From NCBI GenBank assembly GCA_003345595.1, contig PRDI01000123.1:1-38718 (forward strand): a stretch of 38,718 nucleotides of DNA, read 5' to 3'. The position numbers were made by a program, and so were the translations under genes. Source of the DNA: Candidatus Thorarchaeota archaeon. GTDB lineage: Archaea > Asgardarchaeota > Thorarchaeia > Thorarchaeales > Thorarchaeaceae. The notes below the pieces were generated by a model. It was not told where the DNA came from, ran no database searches, and saw nothing but the letters and a program-made list of their open reading frames with translations. Below, piece by piece: positions 25,215 to 33,026 of this stretch. Every line of letters begins with the position of its first letter. Within the stretch, counting starts at the first letter, position 1.

Positions 25215-25332
25215 ACTAATGCTTTCTTTCTAACTAATCAGTCAGAACCCCGAACTGCTTTACAGCCTTTCGGCTCTTGACTCGCAGCAGGAGAATCATG
25301 GCTGGAACCTCGGTGGACAGACCGAGGGCGGC
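25215..25332. other. short gap between acyltransferase and helicase genes
   Basis: No gene, hairpin or clear promoter is seen in this gap. The helicase gene downstream on the minus strand may still be in the same transcript. Confidence 0.3.
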
Positions 25333-26214
25333 TTACTGAGAGCCAGACGGCTTGGTGCTAGGATCATCCGCTTTGTCAGTCACAGATCCATTGACCACAA
25401 TGTGTGAATCGATTGCACCCTGCGACTGAAGAGCCACGATTACCTCTGGCTTCTTCGGAATTGCCTTCCCGTTTATCCAGATAGTGTTCGGGGGGATTGC
25501 CCTATCCTTGGGTACAACTGTGTTTGCCCCAACGATCACGTTGTCGCCAATATTAGCACCGGCTAGGATTACCGCGTTCGCCCCGACAGTCACATTGTTA
25601 CCTATTCGTACAGTCTTCAGATACAATCTGTCGCCCTCGTAGACATGACCACTCATTATGGCGTTGTATCCAAAGAAACAGTTGCTCCCGATCACCGTGC
25701 GCTCAGGATTGAACAGGCGCCCATTGCCGACAATAGTGTTCTTGCCAATCTTTGCGCCAAAGAGCGTGTGTCTTGGCTTGGTGTCGAGAAAGACAGAGAA
25801 GAAGGATGTGAAATGCGCAAAGATGACGTAGTACGACTCGTAGTATTCGTAAGTCAGCCACTGTTCGGACTCAACTGTGTAGTAGCCGTCATCAAAGTGC
25901 GGCAATAAGCGCCGCGATCCCTTGAACATCAAGGCGAGGATTCCCAAGAAGATGCCATAGCAGATGGCTAAGCTGGGTACGAACAAGATAATGAACCAGA
26001 GCTTCTCGGGCACAAACTCTGGCAGAAAAGGACCAAGCGTGCTCTGGACGAAAAGCCGGACTGGTGCGAATGGCCAGCCAACCGTGTCCAGTAAAGGGTC
26101 CACGTTGTGGAATAGAAGGAACATTAGGAGCATAGCCGGAACAGAAGCAACTGACATGCTGACAAGAATCGAGAGCACTAAGTACACTGAGTAGGCGATG
26201 GATTTCAGCTTCAT
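25333..26214 (-). CDS. membrane-attached left-handed beta-helix (hexapeptide) acyltransferase
   Basis: 293 residues. Two or three hydrophobic segments lie at about 5-36 and 70-98. The C-terminal part is a hexapeptide-repeat left-handed beta-helix: GAKIGKNTIVGNG, then VIGSNCFFGYNAIMSGHV, VRIGNNVTVGANAVI and ANIGDNVIVGANTVV. The end is KDRAIPPNTIWINGKAIPKKP, the usual exit of O-acetyl- or acyltransferases. The helix should face the cytoplasm. Similar membrane-plus-helix proteins occur next to polysaccharide or peptide synthetase genes, but here none is adjacent. The acyl donor and acceptor are unknown. Confidence 0.82.
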   Translation of the reverse strand: MKLKSIAYSVYLVLSILVSMSVASVPAMLLMFLLFHNVDPLLDTVGWPFAPVRLFVQSTLGPFLPEFVPEKLWFIILFVPSLAICYGIFLGILALMFKGSRRLLPHFDDGYYTVESEQWLTYEYYESYYVIFAHFTSFFSVFLDTKPRHTLFGAKIGKNTIVGNGRLFNPERTVIGSNCFFGYNAIMSGHVYEGDRLYLKTVRIGNNVTVGANAVILAGANIGDNVIVGANTVVPKDRAIPPNTIWINGKAIPKKPEVIVALQSQGAIDSHIVVNGSVTDKADDPSTKPSGSQ

Positions 26215-26264
26215 TCCTAGTTCGCTCTTCTTCGAAGGTCGAGGGTTACGACACCGAACGGCCT

Positions 26265-26277
26265 TTTAATATATACT
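26265..26277 (-). promoter_or_regulatory. TATA box of the acyltransferase gene
   Basis: On the minus strand this reads GTATATATTAAAA, a strong archaeal TATA box about 50-60 bases before the ATG at 26214. The divergent reductase gene has a weaker GCATATAC at 26312-26319, then a small GCCCG/CGGGC hairpin at 26326-26339 and an AGGGG ribosome site at 26347-26351. Confidence 0.6.
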
Positions 26278-26360
26278 TGTGGACAACTCAACCAGGATTT
26301 GTTTCAGAAAAGCATATACGCCCACGCCCGGAGCCGGGCATCTCTCAGGGGTACTGATAT

Positions 26361-27590
26361 ATGACACATGATCTCGTGATTGCTGGAGCTGGCCCTGCAG
26401 GACTGATGACAGCTCAGAAAGCGTCACAGCATGGGTTGAAAGTGCTCCTGTTAGAGAGGCATCAGACCCTGACCGACTCACTGATGGGGGAACTGGTCAC
26501 CCAGAAGGCTCTGAGCTTGTTGAACGTGCCAGATACTTCAGAGTGTGTTGTAAACCGCTTCAAGTCGATCGTTGGTGAGAGCCTTGACACCGGTTCACAC
26601 ATTGCTGTCGACCGTACACTACTGGGTAACTCCTATCTGCTCGATGAGGACAGTTGCCAAGAGCTGATGAGAGACCGGGCAGTCTCAAATGGTGCTGAGC
26701 TAAAGTGCCAAGCGAAGGTCGACTCGGTCATAAAGGAAGGGGAGCAGGTTGTTGGCGTCAAATACAATGGGAATCAAGAATCAAGGGCGAGTCTGACTGT
26801 CGGAGCCGACGGGTCGTTCAGTAAGGTCTCGTCAAGCGCAGGCTTCGCCCATCCTAGGTGGCTGCTCAGTTATGGGTATCGCTTCAAATTGGAGGGCTGC
26901 AGGATTGAAGATCCTCACACTGCCTATTTCTATGTAGGACGCGACGTCGGCCTAGGTTACCTTTGGTTATATCCCCGCAGTGAGTCGGAAACGAACCTAG
27001 GGATAGGTAGGGTGCCGTCATCAAGATTGAGCTGGGAAAGACTTCCTCCAATGAAGGATGTTCTCATGAAGTACATGAGGAAGCACGAGGAAACCAAGAA
27101 CGCCAGGATAGCCAATGTGAATGGAGGCGTCGTGCCATGCACTGGCCTGATTCCTTCATTCACCGGTGCGGGTGTCGCGCTCTGTGGAAACGCCGCTGGT
27201 CAGGTGTCATCAATTGTGGGTGGTGGTGTCACAACCTGTCTTCATGCCGGGACGCTACTCGCCAAACACGCGAAACGTATGGTCGAAGAGAATGACTATT
27301 CCAGAGAGAGTACGTTACTCTATGAGAAGGAGTACAGAAAGTCAAGGCTGGCAAGGAGCATCATGAACACAGGGAATGGCATGTATGCGGTTTCCAAATA
27401 TGCCATGCTGAATGACCCAGTCGCAGCCGCAGAAACAGTCCTTAGTCAGCTTGACGCTAGCACCCTGAACGATGTGATTCAGGGGCGTCTGAAGGCGGGC
27501 ACCATACTGTCCCTTATGACCGACTTCCTGCCGCTCGTGGTTAGGATTGGCGCGGGATATGTGAAGAGTGTAGCTATCACCGGAGTCTAG
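26361..27590 (+). CDS. geranylgeranyl reductase-family flavoprotein
   Basis: 409 residues. LVIAGAGPAGLMTAQKASQHG is the FAD-binding opening, with GADGSFSKV as the second FAD element. GYLWLYPRSESETNLGIG corresponds to the YxWxFP substrate-cavity motif of geranylgeranyl reductases. GNAAGQVSSIVGGGVTTCLHAG is the third FAD element with the family's usual ending. Archaeal members saturate the isoprenoid chains of ether lipids (digeranylgeranylglycerophospholipid reductase) or of quinones. A good AGGGG site precedes the ATG. A hairpin follows the stop, and the four-paralog regulator operon lies 230 bases downstream. Confidence 0.88.
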   Translation: MTHDLVIAGAGPAGLMTAQKASQHGLKVLLLERHQTLTDSLMGELVTQKALSLLNVPDTSECVVNRFKSIVGESLDTGSHIAVDRTLLGNSYLLDEDSCQELMRDRAVSNGAELKCQAKVDSVIKEGEQVVGVKYNGNQESRASLTVGADGSFSKVSSSAGFAHPRWLLSYGYRFKLEGCRIEDPHTAYFYVGRDVGLGYLWLYPRSESETNLGIGRVPSSRLSWERLPPMKDVLMKYMRKHEETKNARIANVNGGVVPCTGLIPSFTGAGVALCGNAAGQVSSIVGGGVTTCLHAGTLLAKHAKRMVEENDYSRESTLLYEKEYRKSRLARSIMNTGNGMYAVSKYAMLNDPVAAAETVLSQLDASTLNDVIQGRLKAGTILSLMTDFLPLVVRIGAGYVKSVAITGV

Positions 27591-27593
27591 AAG

Positions 27594-27613
27594 GGACTCC
27601 ATTTCTGGAGTCC
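27594..27613 (+). terminator. hairpin after the reductase gene
   Basis: GGACTCC pairs perfectly with GGAGTCC around a six-base loop, four bases after the stop codon. No T-tract follows closely, so it may protect the 3' end instead of ending transcription. Confidence 0.45.
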
Positions 27614-27723
27614 TCAGCAACGCAATCGGGTCCGCCCCCCTTACCCACTTCGTATATGCCCCGTCAGCCGTCTTCATGGCCATCCAATCGGAAAGAAGAC
27701 CATCTGTCATTAGAAGACAAGCG

Positions 27724-27740
27724 ATATAAAGTCGAACTTT
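27724..27740 (+). promoter_or_regulatory. TATA box overlapped by a palindrome, regulator operon
   Basis: ATATAAA at 27724-27730 is a TATA box about 90 bases before the first ATG. It overlaps the perfect palindrome AAAGT-CGA-ACTTT at 27728-27740. A repressor bound there would block TBP/TFB, so it is a good operator candidate for autoregulation by the operon's own products. Confidence 0.5.
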
Positions 27741-27820
27741 GTAAACTAGCCCGAAGCTACTAAAGATACGTTTTCGTTGTTCAGACGCTGGTGCTCACTG
27801 AATTGCCGGAGCTTCCATCC

Positions 27821-28858
27821 ATGTCGTCACGAGAAAGGCTTGAGAAATCACTAGGTATGTTGGGTTTTGCTCATGACCTACGAGCCCTCAGCGTCCTGCG
27901 TGCCGTACTAAACGTACAGTCATCGCTTCAGCGCCCCGTTGATGTGCTTGAGATCTATGACGCCCTCTTGCGGGCGGAACCTGGCGTAGATCTTACTCGA
28001 ACAGGGGTAAGAAAGGTCTTGGAGGCACTTGTCAATATGCGGATGGTGATGGTCGACAGTGATAGAGCACGCAGGAAGAAGTACAGCGCGGACGCAAACA
28101 CCATTGTGACAGGACTGGAGGATCTCAAGCACCAAACTCTGACAAGATTGGAAGCGCGACGAAGATTTCTCCGGGAGGAATTGTCGCTCCTGTCTTCCGT
28201 TGACTTTAGTCACATGGCAGCGAGCCTCACGCGCAGAACAAAGAACAACAAGGAGCAGCCTCGATCGAGGCTTCTGAGGGGACCTGAGGCATATAGAGAA
28301 GCCACTAGGAGCGAGATATTCGGCAAGGCAACGGCTGGAAGCATCATAAGAGTTACCAGACTCTGGCTCGGCCCGTTCATGAGCACAGTCCTAGAGGCGT
28401 TTAACGATTTGCTGAGGGCCGTCGAGAAGGGGGCAGAACTCCAGTTTTGCGTGACTCCCGACATCCTCACACAGAGCGATCTTCTTGCCACCGGTTTGCC
28501 AGAGGATAATCTGATGGAATCTTTTGCCAGAGTGGCGAGATTGAGGAAGGAGGGAGCAAAGATTGACACGAGGATCTGTGGACCTAACGCGAGAACTTAC
28601 CACTTCTCTAGCTTGAATGACGAGAGTATGGTCATCTTGCTCTCTGAGGACCCGCTGGCAGCGACATGGGTGAGTCGCAGCTTCAATCCCGACCTCGTCA
28701 AGAGTGCTATCGCGTCATTCGACCTCATATGGGAACAGTCAGTTTCTCTCTTCGACTCTCCTCAACGCCTGATCGATATGTTCCCCGGGAGTAAGTCGGG
28801 GTATCTCATTTCCACCCTGGTCAGGAGTCGAGAAAGAATGGAAGGTAAGAGGGTGTGA
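27821..28858 (+). CDS. winged-helix / TrmB-like regulator, tandem paralog 1
   Basis: 345 residues from the ATG at 27821, which has GGAG nine bases upstream; a GTG at 27791 has no such site. A winged-helix domain lies at about 20-100 (VLEIYDALLRAEPG, RKVLEALVNMRMVMVDS), then a helical linker (LTRLEARRRFLREELSLL). The C-terminal domain (about 155-320) recalls the PLD-like sensor half of TrmB regulators, with IIRVTRLWLGPFMSTVLEAF and a closing YHFSSLNDESMVILLSE, NPDLVKSAIASFDLIWEQ. The HKD lysine is absent, so it is a sensor, not a phosphodiesterase. It is the first of four paralogs. The ligand is unknown. Confidence 0.75.
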   Translation: MSSRERLEKSLGMLGFAHDLRALSVLRAVLNVQSSLQRPVDVLEIYDALLRAEPGVDLTRTGVRKVLEALVNMRMVMVDSDRARRKKYSADANTIVTGLEDLKHQTLTRLEARRRFLREELSLLSSVDFSHMAASLTRRTKNNKEQPRSRLLRGPEAYREATRSEIFGKATAGSIIRVTRLWLGPFMSTVLEAFNDLLRAVEKGAELQFCVTPDILTQSDLLATGLPEDNLMESFARVARLRKEGAKIDTRICGPNARTYHFSSLNDESMVILLSEDPLAATWVSRSFNPDLVKSAIASFDLIWEQSVSLFDSPQRLIDMFPGSKSGYLISTLVRSRERMEGKRV

Positions 28859-29814
28859 TCTTGGTCGATGAGTCTGTGACCCGTGCTCTGAAGGCTCTAG
28901 GGTTGATTCTGAGAACAGACAGGGACTCTCGCACACTGAAACTGGTCAAGGCCGTGCTGGAAAGACAAAAGGAGCAAGGCGACTCCTTGAGCATCGATGA
29001 AATCCAAGACGAGTTGAGAAGAGAAGAGCCGGGGGCAGTAATCTCTAAGTCGTCCACGGGGAAAGCACTGAGGTCGGCTGTTGAGGTTGGATTTGTAAGG
29101 GCGACAGGACACGGCCCTCAGAGAATACGCTACTCTTCGGACCCTTCGGCTGTAGAAACCGGACTACATAGGACCGCCGAATCTGCCAGGCGAAGAATGC
29201 AGCAGGAAACTCGTGTTATCTCCTCTGAGTCGGATGCCGTCGCGAGCTTGGACTGTGCAGCTCTGGCACAGGACCTCGTGCTGGAGTTCACGGGCAGCAA
29301 ACAGAGAACAAGCTCCCGACTGGTGACTGGTGCAGAAGACATCCGGAGAGCAGTCGCATACAACATGAAGGACATGGCACGCGAAGGGAGTGTCATCAGG
29401 GTCACAGCCATGTCACCATCTCCGTTCATCAATCAAAACGGAGAGGTGGTTCTAGAGATTGCACACGCAGTGCTGAGGGGCGCTAACGTCCGATGTCTCG
29501 TAACCTCCAAGATTGTCGAGAGCCTGTTTCAGTCTAGCGGACCGACGGACAGTCGCGGAGATGCGTTCGGTTCCCCGGAAGCCCCTAGCGTAGCAATCAG
29601 AATCTACGACGGACCCATGACGTACCATCACGTAACACTGAACAATGAGTGCATGGCGCTGATCGTGTCAGAGAAGCCACTGACGGCGGCATGGATAACC
29701 AGACAGTTCAATCCCGATATCATTGATGCATCAGTCCTGAGCTTCGATGAATTGTGGACAGGGGCTAGGTCGATGGACGTGTCCCGCCCAGAGGAGGCAT
29801 CGGGTAACCCGTGA
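28855..29814 (+). CDS. winged-helix / TrmB-like regulator, tandem paralog 2
   Basis: 319 residues. The GTG start overlaps the previous stop (GTGA), so translation is coupled. The winged helix is at about 12-85 (LSIDEIQDELRREEPG, SSTGKALRSAVEVGFV). The linker helix carries ESARRRMQQETRVI. The C-terminal sensor-like domain has SVIRVTAMSPSPFINQ and the closing TYHHVTLNNECMALIVSE, TAAWITRQFNPDIIDASVLSFDELW, closely matching paralog 1. Of the four it is nearest to paralog 1 at its C-terminus. DNA binding and ligand sensing are inferred from the domain plan. Confidence 0.75.
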   Translation: MILVDESVTRALKALGLILRTDRDSRTLKLVKAVLERQKEQGDSLSIDEIQDELRREEPGAVISKSSTGKALRSAVEVGFVRATGHGPQRIRYSSDPSAVETGLHRTAESARRRMQQETRVISSESDAVASLDCAALAQDLVLEFTGSKQRTSSRLVTGAEDIRRAVAYNMKDMAREGSVIRVTAMSPSPFINQNGEVVLEIAHAVLRGANVRCLVTSKIVESLFQSSGPTDSRGDAFGSPEAPSVAIRIYDGPMTYHHVTLNNECMALIVSEKPLTAAWITRQFNPDIIDASVLSFDELWTGARSMDVSRPEEASGNP

Positions 29815-30863
29815 CAGTCCGTGATTCACCCCTTCCTCGAAAACCACACGGAAGGAGTAACCCCGACAAGGAGGAACGGGCTAGGTCGGACCTCAAGACC
29901 AAGGAAATGCTAGATGCCCTCAGACTAATCGGCTACGATATCAACACAGTCGATAGACGATTCGAAGTCCTCAGAATCATCCTCCGGAACCAGCATGAAC
30001 AGGGGGTTTCAGTTCCATTCAAGGACATAGAGAGTCAGTTACAGGCAGAAGCCAATCACAAGAGTATCGTTCGGCCTCAAATATACCGATGGCTAGCATC
30101 TCTTGAGAAGGATGGATGCTTGACTGTCGACAGGTTCTCCAAGCCCCACCGCTACTCTGTCACTGCCGAAACCTTGGCAGCAGCTCTTGGCGAAGCTAGA
30201 ACAAGAGCGCTGACGTCGCTCGAACGGGATAAGATGAGGCTCTTTTCAGACATCCAGAGGCTATATGCCGCCCACGACATGGACAACCAAGAGTCTGAAG
30301 CTCCAGACTTCTCTCGTCTTGCCGGCGATGCAATTGAACTGATCACCGGAGTCCTCCAGAGGACTGCGGCCAGGTTCGCTGAAGGGATGGAACAGATAAC
30401 CAGACTGATTGATGGCGAGATATACTCGACAGTCAGAAAGGGGGACGTGCTACGACTCTCGACGAGCCAGAGGGGTATCGACTTGGCAAGCGCAGAACAG
30501 CATGCGAAAGCTGTGAGCAGGCTTGCTAGAAAGGGGGCCATCCTGAGAGTGTTGCTGAGTAGGGACTTCGACACGAACGACACGATTGGTCGCGTGATTG
30601 TTGACACCTACAAATCACTGATTCATGACAGACTCGATGTTTCACTAAGGAAACGTACACGTGCTGGGGAAACGTACCAGATGGTTGCAAGAAACAGTGA
30701 CAGAGTCGTACTCATGATATCAGATCAGCCATTCGCAGCCACCTTCATCCCGAGAATCATCAATCAGGAACTAGTGAACGATGCCATTGCGAGCTTCGAT
30801 GCGGAATTCGCGATAGCTAACGATGCCGCGGCCGAAACATCCGACTGGAGGACCAAATCATGA
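29811..30863 (+). CDS. winged-helix / TrmB-like regulator, tandem paralog 3
   Basis: 350 residues with a GTGA overlap to paralog 2. A polar, charged N-terminal extension of about 30 residues (PRKPHGRSNPDKEERARSD) precedes the winged helix (VPFKDIESQL, RPQIYRWLASLEKDGCLTVDR). The linker helix (RTRALTSLERDKMRLFSDIQRL) is coiled-coil-like. The sensor-like domain has DVLRLSTSQRGIDLASAEQH and a closing TYQMVARNSDRVVLMISD, NQELVNDAIASFDAEF. The histidine found in paralogs 1 and 2 is replaced by Gln, so the four sensors probably differ in ligand or are partly inactive. Confidence 0.75.
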   Translation: MTVRDSPLPRKPHGRSNPDKEERARSDLKTKEMLDALRLIGYDINTVDRRFEVLRIILRNQHEQGVSVPFKDIESQLQAEANHKSIVRPQIYRWLASLEKDGCLTVDRFSKPHRYSVTAETLAAALGEARTRALTSLERDKMRLFSDIQRLYAAHDMDNQESEAPDFSRLAGDAIELITGVLQRTAARFAEGMEQITRLIDGEIYSTVRKGDVLRLSTSQRGIDLASAEQHAKAVSRLARKGAILRVLLSRDFDTNDTIGRVIVDTYKSLIHDRLDVSLRKRTRAGETYQMVARNSDRVVLMISDQPFAATFIPRIINQELVNDAIASFDAEFAIANDAAAETSDWRTKS

Positions 30864-31819
30864 GCAAAGCTGCTGCAGCTCTCGATTTGATTGGCATTCA
30901 CCTCGATTCCAGCGAGATGAAGGTTCTTCGATACTTGTTCAAAGCTTCACGAGGGCCACAGAGAGTGACTTTCAGTGCCGTCTATGACCAAATCAAGAAG
31001 ACAAAGGCTGTGCCTCCAACCAAAGTCTGGGTATATGAATGCCTGAGAAAGTTGGAAACAGCCGGCTTCATATCTGTCGACAAGTTGTCACGGCCCAGTT
31101 CCTACGTTGTCAGCAACGAGACAATCGCGAATGGTCTGGAGCGCGCTTGGAGAAACAGATTGGATTCGATAGAGAGTGAAATCGAACTACTGACTCGGGC
31201 AACTGCAGAGGACTTGGCCGCCTTCTTGTATAAGTCCGCAACTGGTAGCCCAACGCAACAGAACACGAACCTAGCCAGAGGAGTCGAGAATGTCAGAAGG
31301 CTCATCAGATCCGAGCTGCTAGACAGGAAACAGTGGAAAGCGGGTGACGAACTTAAGCTCATTCACAGACTAGACAACCTAATTGGCGCGAAGGGTACTA
31401 GTGGTCCTGTAGACAAGGAGATAGTTGCAGCTGCCATGGACGGCCTCAATGTGCGCGTAGTGTTCATAGCGTCAGATATCCCAATTAACGGTCTTGGCGT
31501 TGTTGCTACATTCATGCGCGACGAAGTCAGTCAGCTTGCGAGTTTGCTGAGCAGTGGGCGTCTACAGTTCAGACTGTATCCTGAAGATATAGCGACATAC
31601 AGAATCGTCGCCCTAAACAGAAGTAAACTTGTCATGCTACTGACCAATGCATTCAGGCCCGACACAGCTGTACTACTAGACCGGACTGAGCAACCGATTG
31701 TGGTTGAGCATGCGATGCAGAGGTTTGACACACTCTGGGACCAGTCGATTGACGCCAGAGCACTCATGGCGACCCTGTTTGCCAAGTCAGTAGATCCCAA
31801 TCCAGACACTACTGCCTAG
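30860..31819 (+). CDS. winged-helix / TrmB-like regulator, tandem paralog 4
   Basis: 319 residues with an ATGA overlap to paralog 3. The winged helix is at about 15-80 (VTFSAVYDQIKKT, TKVWVYECLRKLETAGFISVDK). The linker helix is RNRLDSIESEIELLTRA. The sensor-like domain has ELKLIHRLDNLIGAKG and a closing TYRIVALNRSKLVMLLTN, EHAMQRFDTLWDQS. It is the most diverged copy: the segment before the last helix is rewritten and the histidine is Arg. The gene ends eight bases from the stop of the converging DHH gene. Confidence 0.75.
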   Translation: MSKAAAALDLIGIHLDSSEMKVLRYLFKASRGPQRVTFSAVYDQIKKTKAVPPTKVWVYECLRKLETAGFISVDKLSRPSSYVVSNETIANGLERAWRNRLDSIESEIELLTRATAEDLAAFLYKSATGSPTQQNTNLARGVENVRRLIRSELLDRKQWKAGDELKLIHRLDNLIGAKGTSGPVDKEIVAAAMDGLNVRVVFIASDIPINGLGVVATFMRDEVSQLASLLSSGRLQFRLYPEDIATYRIVALNRSKLVMLLTNAFRPDTAVLLDRTEQPIVVEHAMQRFDTLWDQSIDARALMATLFAKSVDPNPDTTA

Positions 31820-31827
31820 TTCCATTC

Positions 31828-32910
31828 TCAAGCAGATTCCTGACCAAGCGTAATGACCCATTCCTTGCTCTTCGAGAGTGTCGAGAATACGTCATCGCAC
31901 ACGGCTTGGAAGTCGTGGTACGGGCCATATTCACCGCCTGCCGCATATGCGTGTCCGCCACCCTTGAAAAGCGCCGCCGCAGCGTTGCACAAGACGTTTT
32001 CCCGGCCGCGCCGGAATCCCAGCATCCCACCAGGACTCAAAGTTACAAAGAGATCGGCCACCGGCAGTTGCTGGTCGCCGATTGTGAGGTTTCTCGTATC
32101 AGCGACAAATGTGCCCATGTCAGTGGTTGTAACCCCATTCGGCATCTCAACCATCCGGACCAGACGACCGTGAATCTCTAAGTCGGAATGTGCGGCTAGC
32201 GCCTTTCGCATCTTCTTGAGCCGCTCCTTCCGATAGCTGTCTACTCTCTGATTGAGCAAGACATCACGGAACCTCCTGCCACTCTCGTCCCAGACCCCTG
32301 TCATTCCTGACTCTGCTAGGCTCCTGAGGAGAGGCATCAGAGCCGCTGTCAGGTCATCTCCCTTGTCGAGTGCAGCGAATCTTGTCAAGGACAACGCGTC
32401 AGTGAGCGCGCTTGCCGACTCTATCTCTCTGATGTTGAAATCGGTGTCATGTGCAATCTTGGCCATCTCTGCGCACACTTCATCACGGGGAAGTAACACC
32501 TTGAATGCTATCTCAGCTCCACAGTACTCGTGATTGATCCGCAGTACCGGGCTGTTGGCCAATGATAGCACGGACTTTACTGCCCTGTCGGGCCATTCAT
32601 GATGATCAAGCCATACCACCCTGCAGCCTTGGGCTGTGGCCCTCTTTAGCGAACTGATGACTGTGTCAAGGGAGTTCTCATCAAGGCCAAGGTCCGTGAC
32701 CACGATGAGGGTGTTCCTGAAGCCACCTACCTTTGGGAAGACAGCCTCGAATGAACCGTAGTCAGTAAGAACCACGCTATGTCTGAGACCCTTGGACTTC
32801 GCATATCGCCAAACGATAGCCGCAGAGATGAAGCCATCCGCGTCCTTCTCGTGAGAAACCGAATACAGAGAAGTGATCTTGGTGCTTCGCGTTTCAGTTG
32901 GTTCGGTCAT
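31828..32910 (-). CDS. DHH-family phosphoesterase
   Basis: 360 residues. SHEKDADGFISAAIVWRY is motif I, VVTDLGLDEN is motif II, and VWLDHHEWPD is the DHH signature, all with metal-binding aspartates and histidines. The C-terminal DHHA1-type domain has GMLGFRRG and GGGHAYAAGGEYG, the substrate-binding glycine motif. This is the plan of RecJ-like and NrnA-like enzymes that cleave short oligonucleotides, pAp or cyclic dinucleotide products. Archaeal homologs are mostly uncharacterised. The substrate cannot be chosen from sequence. The gene is divergent from iorA. Confidence 0.87.
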   Translation of the reverse strand: MTEPTETRSTKITSLYSVSHEKDADGFISAAIVWRYAKSKGLRHSVVLTDYGSFEAVFPKVGGFRNTLIVVTDLGLDENSLDTVISSLKRATAQGCRVVWLDHHEWPDRAVKSVLSLANSPVLRINHEYCGAEIAFKVLLPRDEVCAEMAKIAHDTDFNIREIESASALTDALSLTRFAALDKGDDLTAALMPLLRSLAESGMTGVWDESGRRFRDVLLNQRVDSYRKERLKKMRKALAAHSDLEIHGRLVRMVEMPNGVTTTDMGTFVADTRNLTIGDQQLPVADLFVTLSPGGMLGFRRGRENVLCNAAAALFKGGGHAYAAGGEYGPYHDFQAVCDDVFSTLSKSKEWVITLGQESA

Positions 32911-33026
32911 TGCGCGTCATCTTCGGCATGACATCTGTCTTTTGACACTTTTCCCAGTATTCAACACTAGTCCTTTCGAAAGTGTTTTCTCTTCACTCAG
33001 GTCCCTTCGCAGAAGAGCTGGACCAC

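Noticed and set aside
27821..31819. Active phospholipase D-type nucleases
   Set aside because: The C-terminal domains recall the PLD fold but lack the HxK residues, so a sensor role is more likely.
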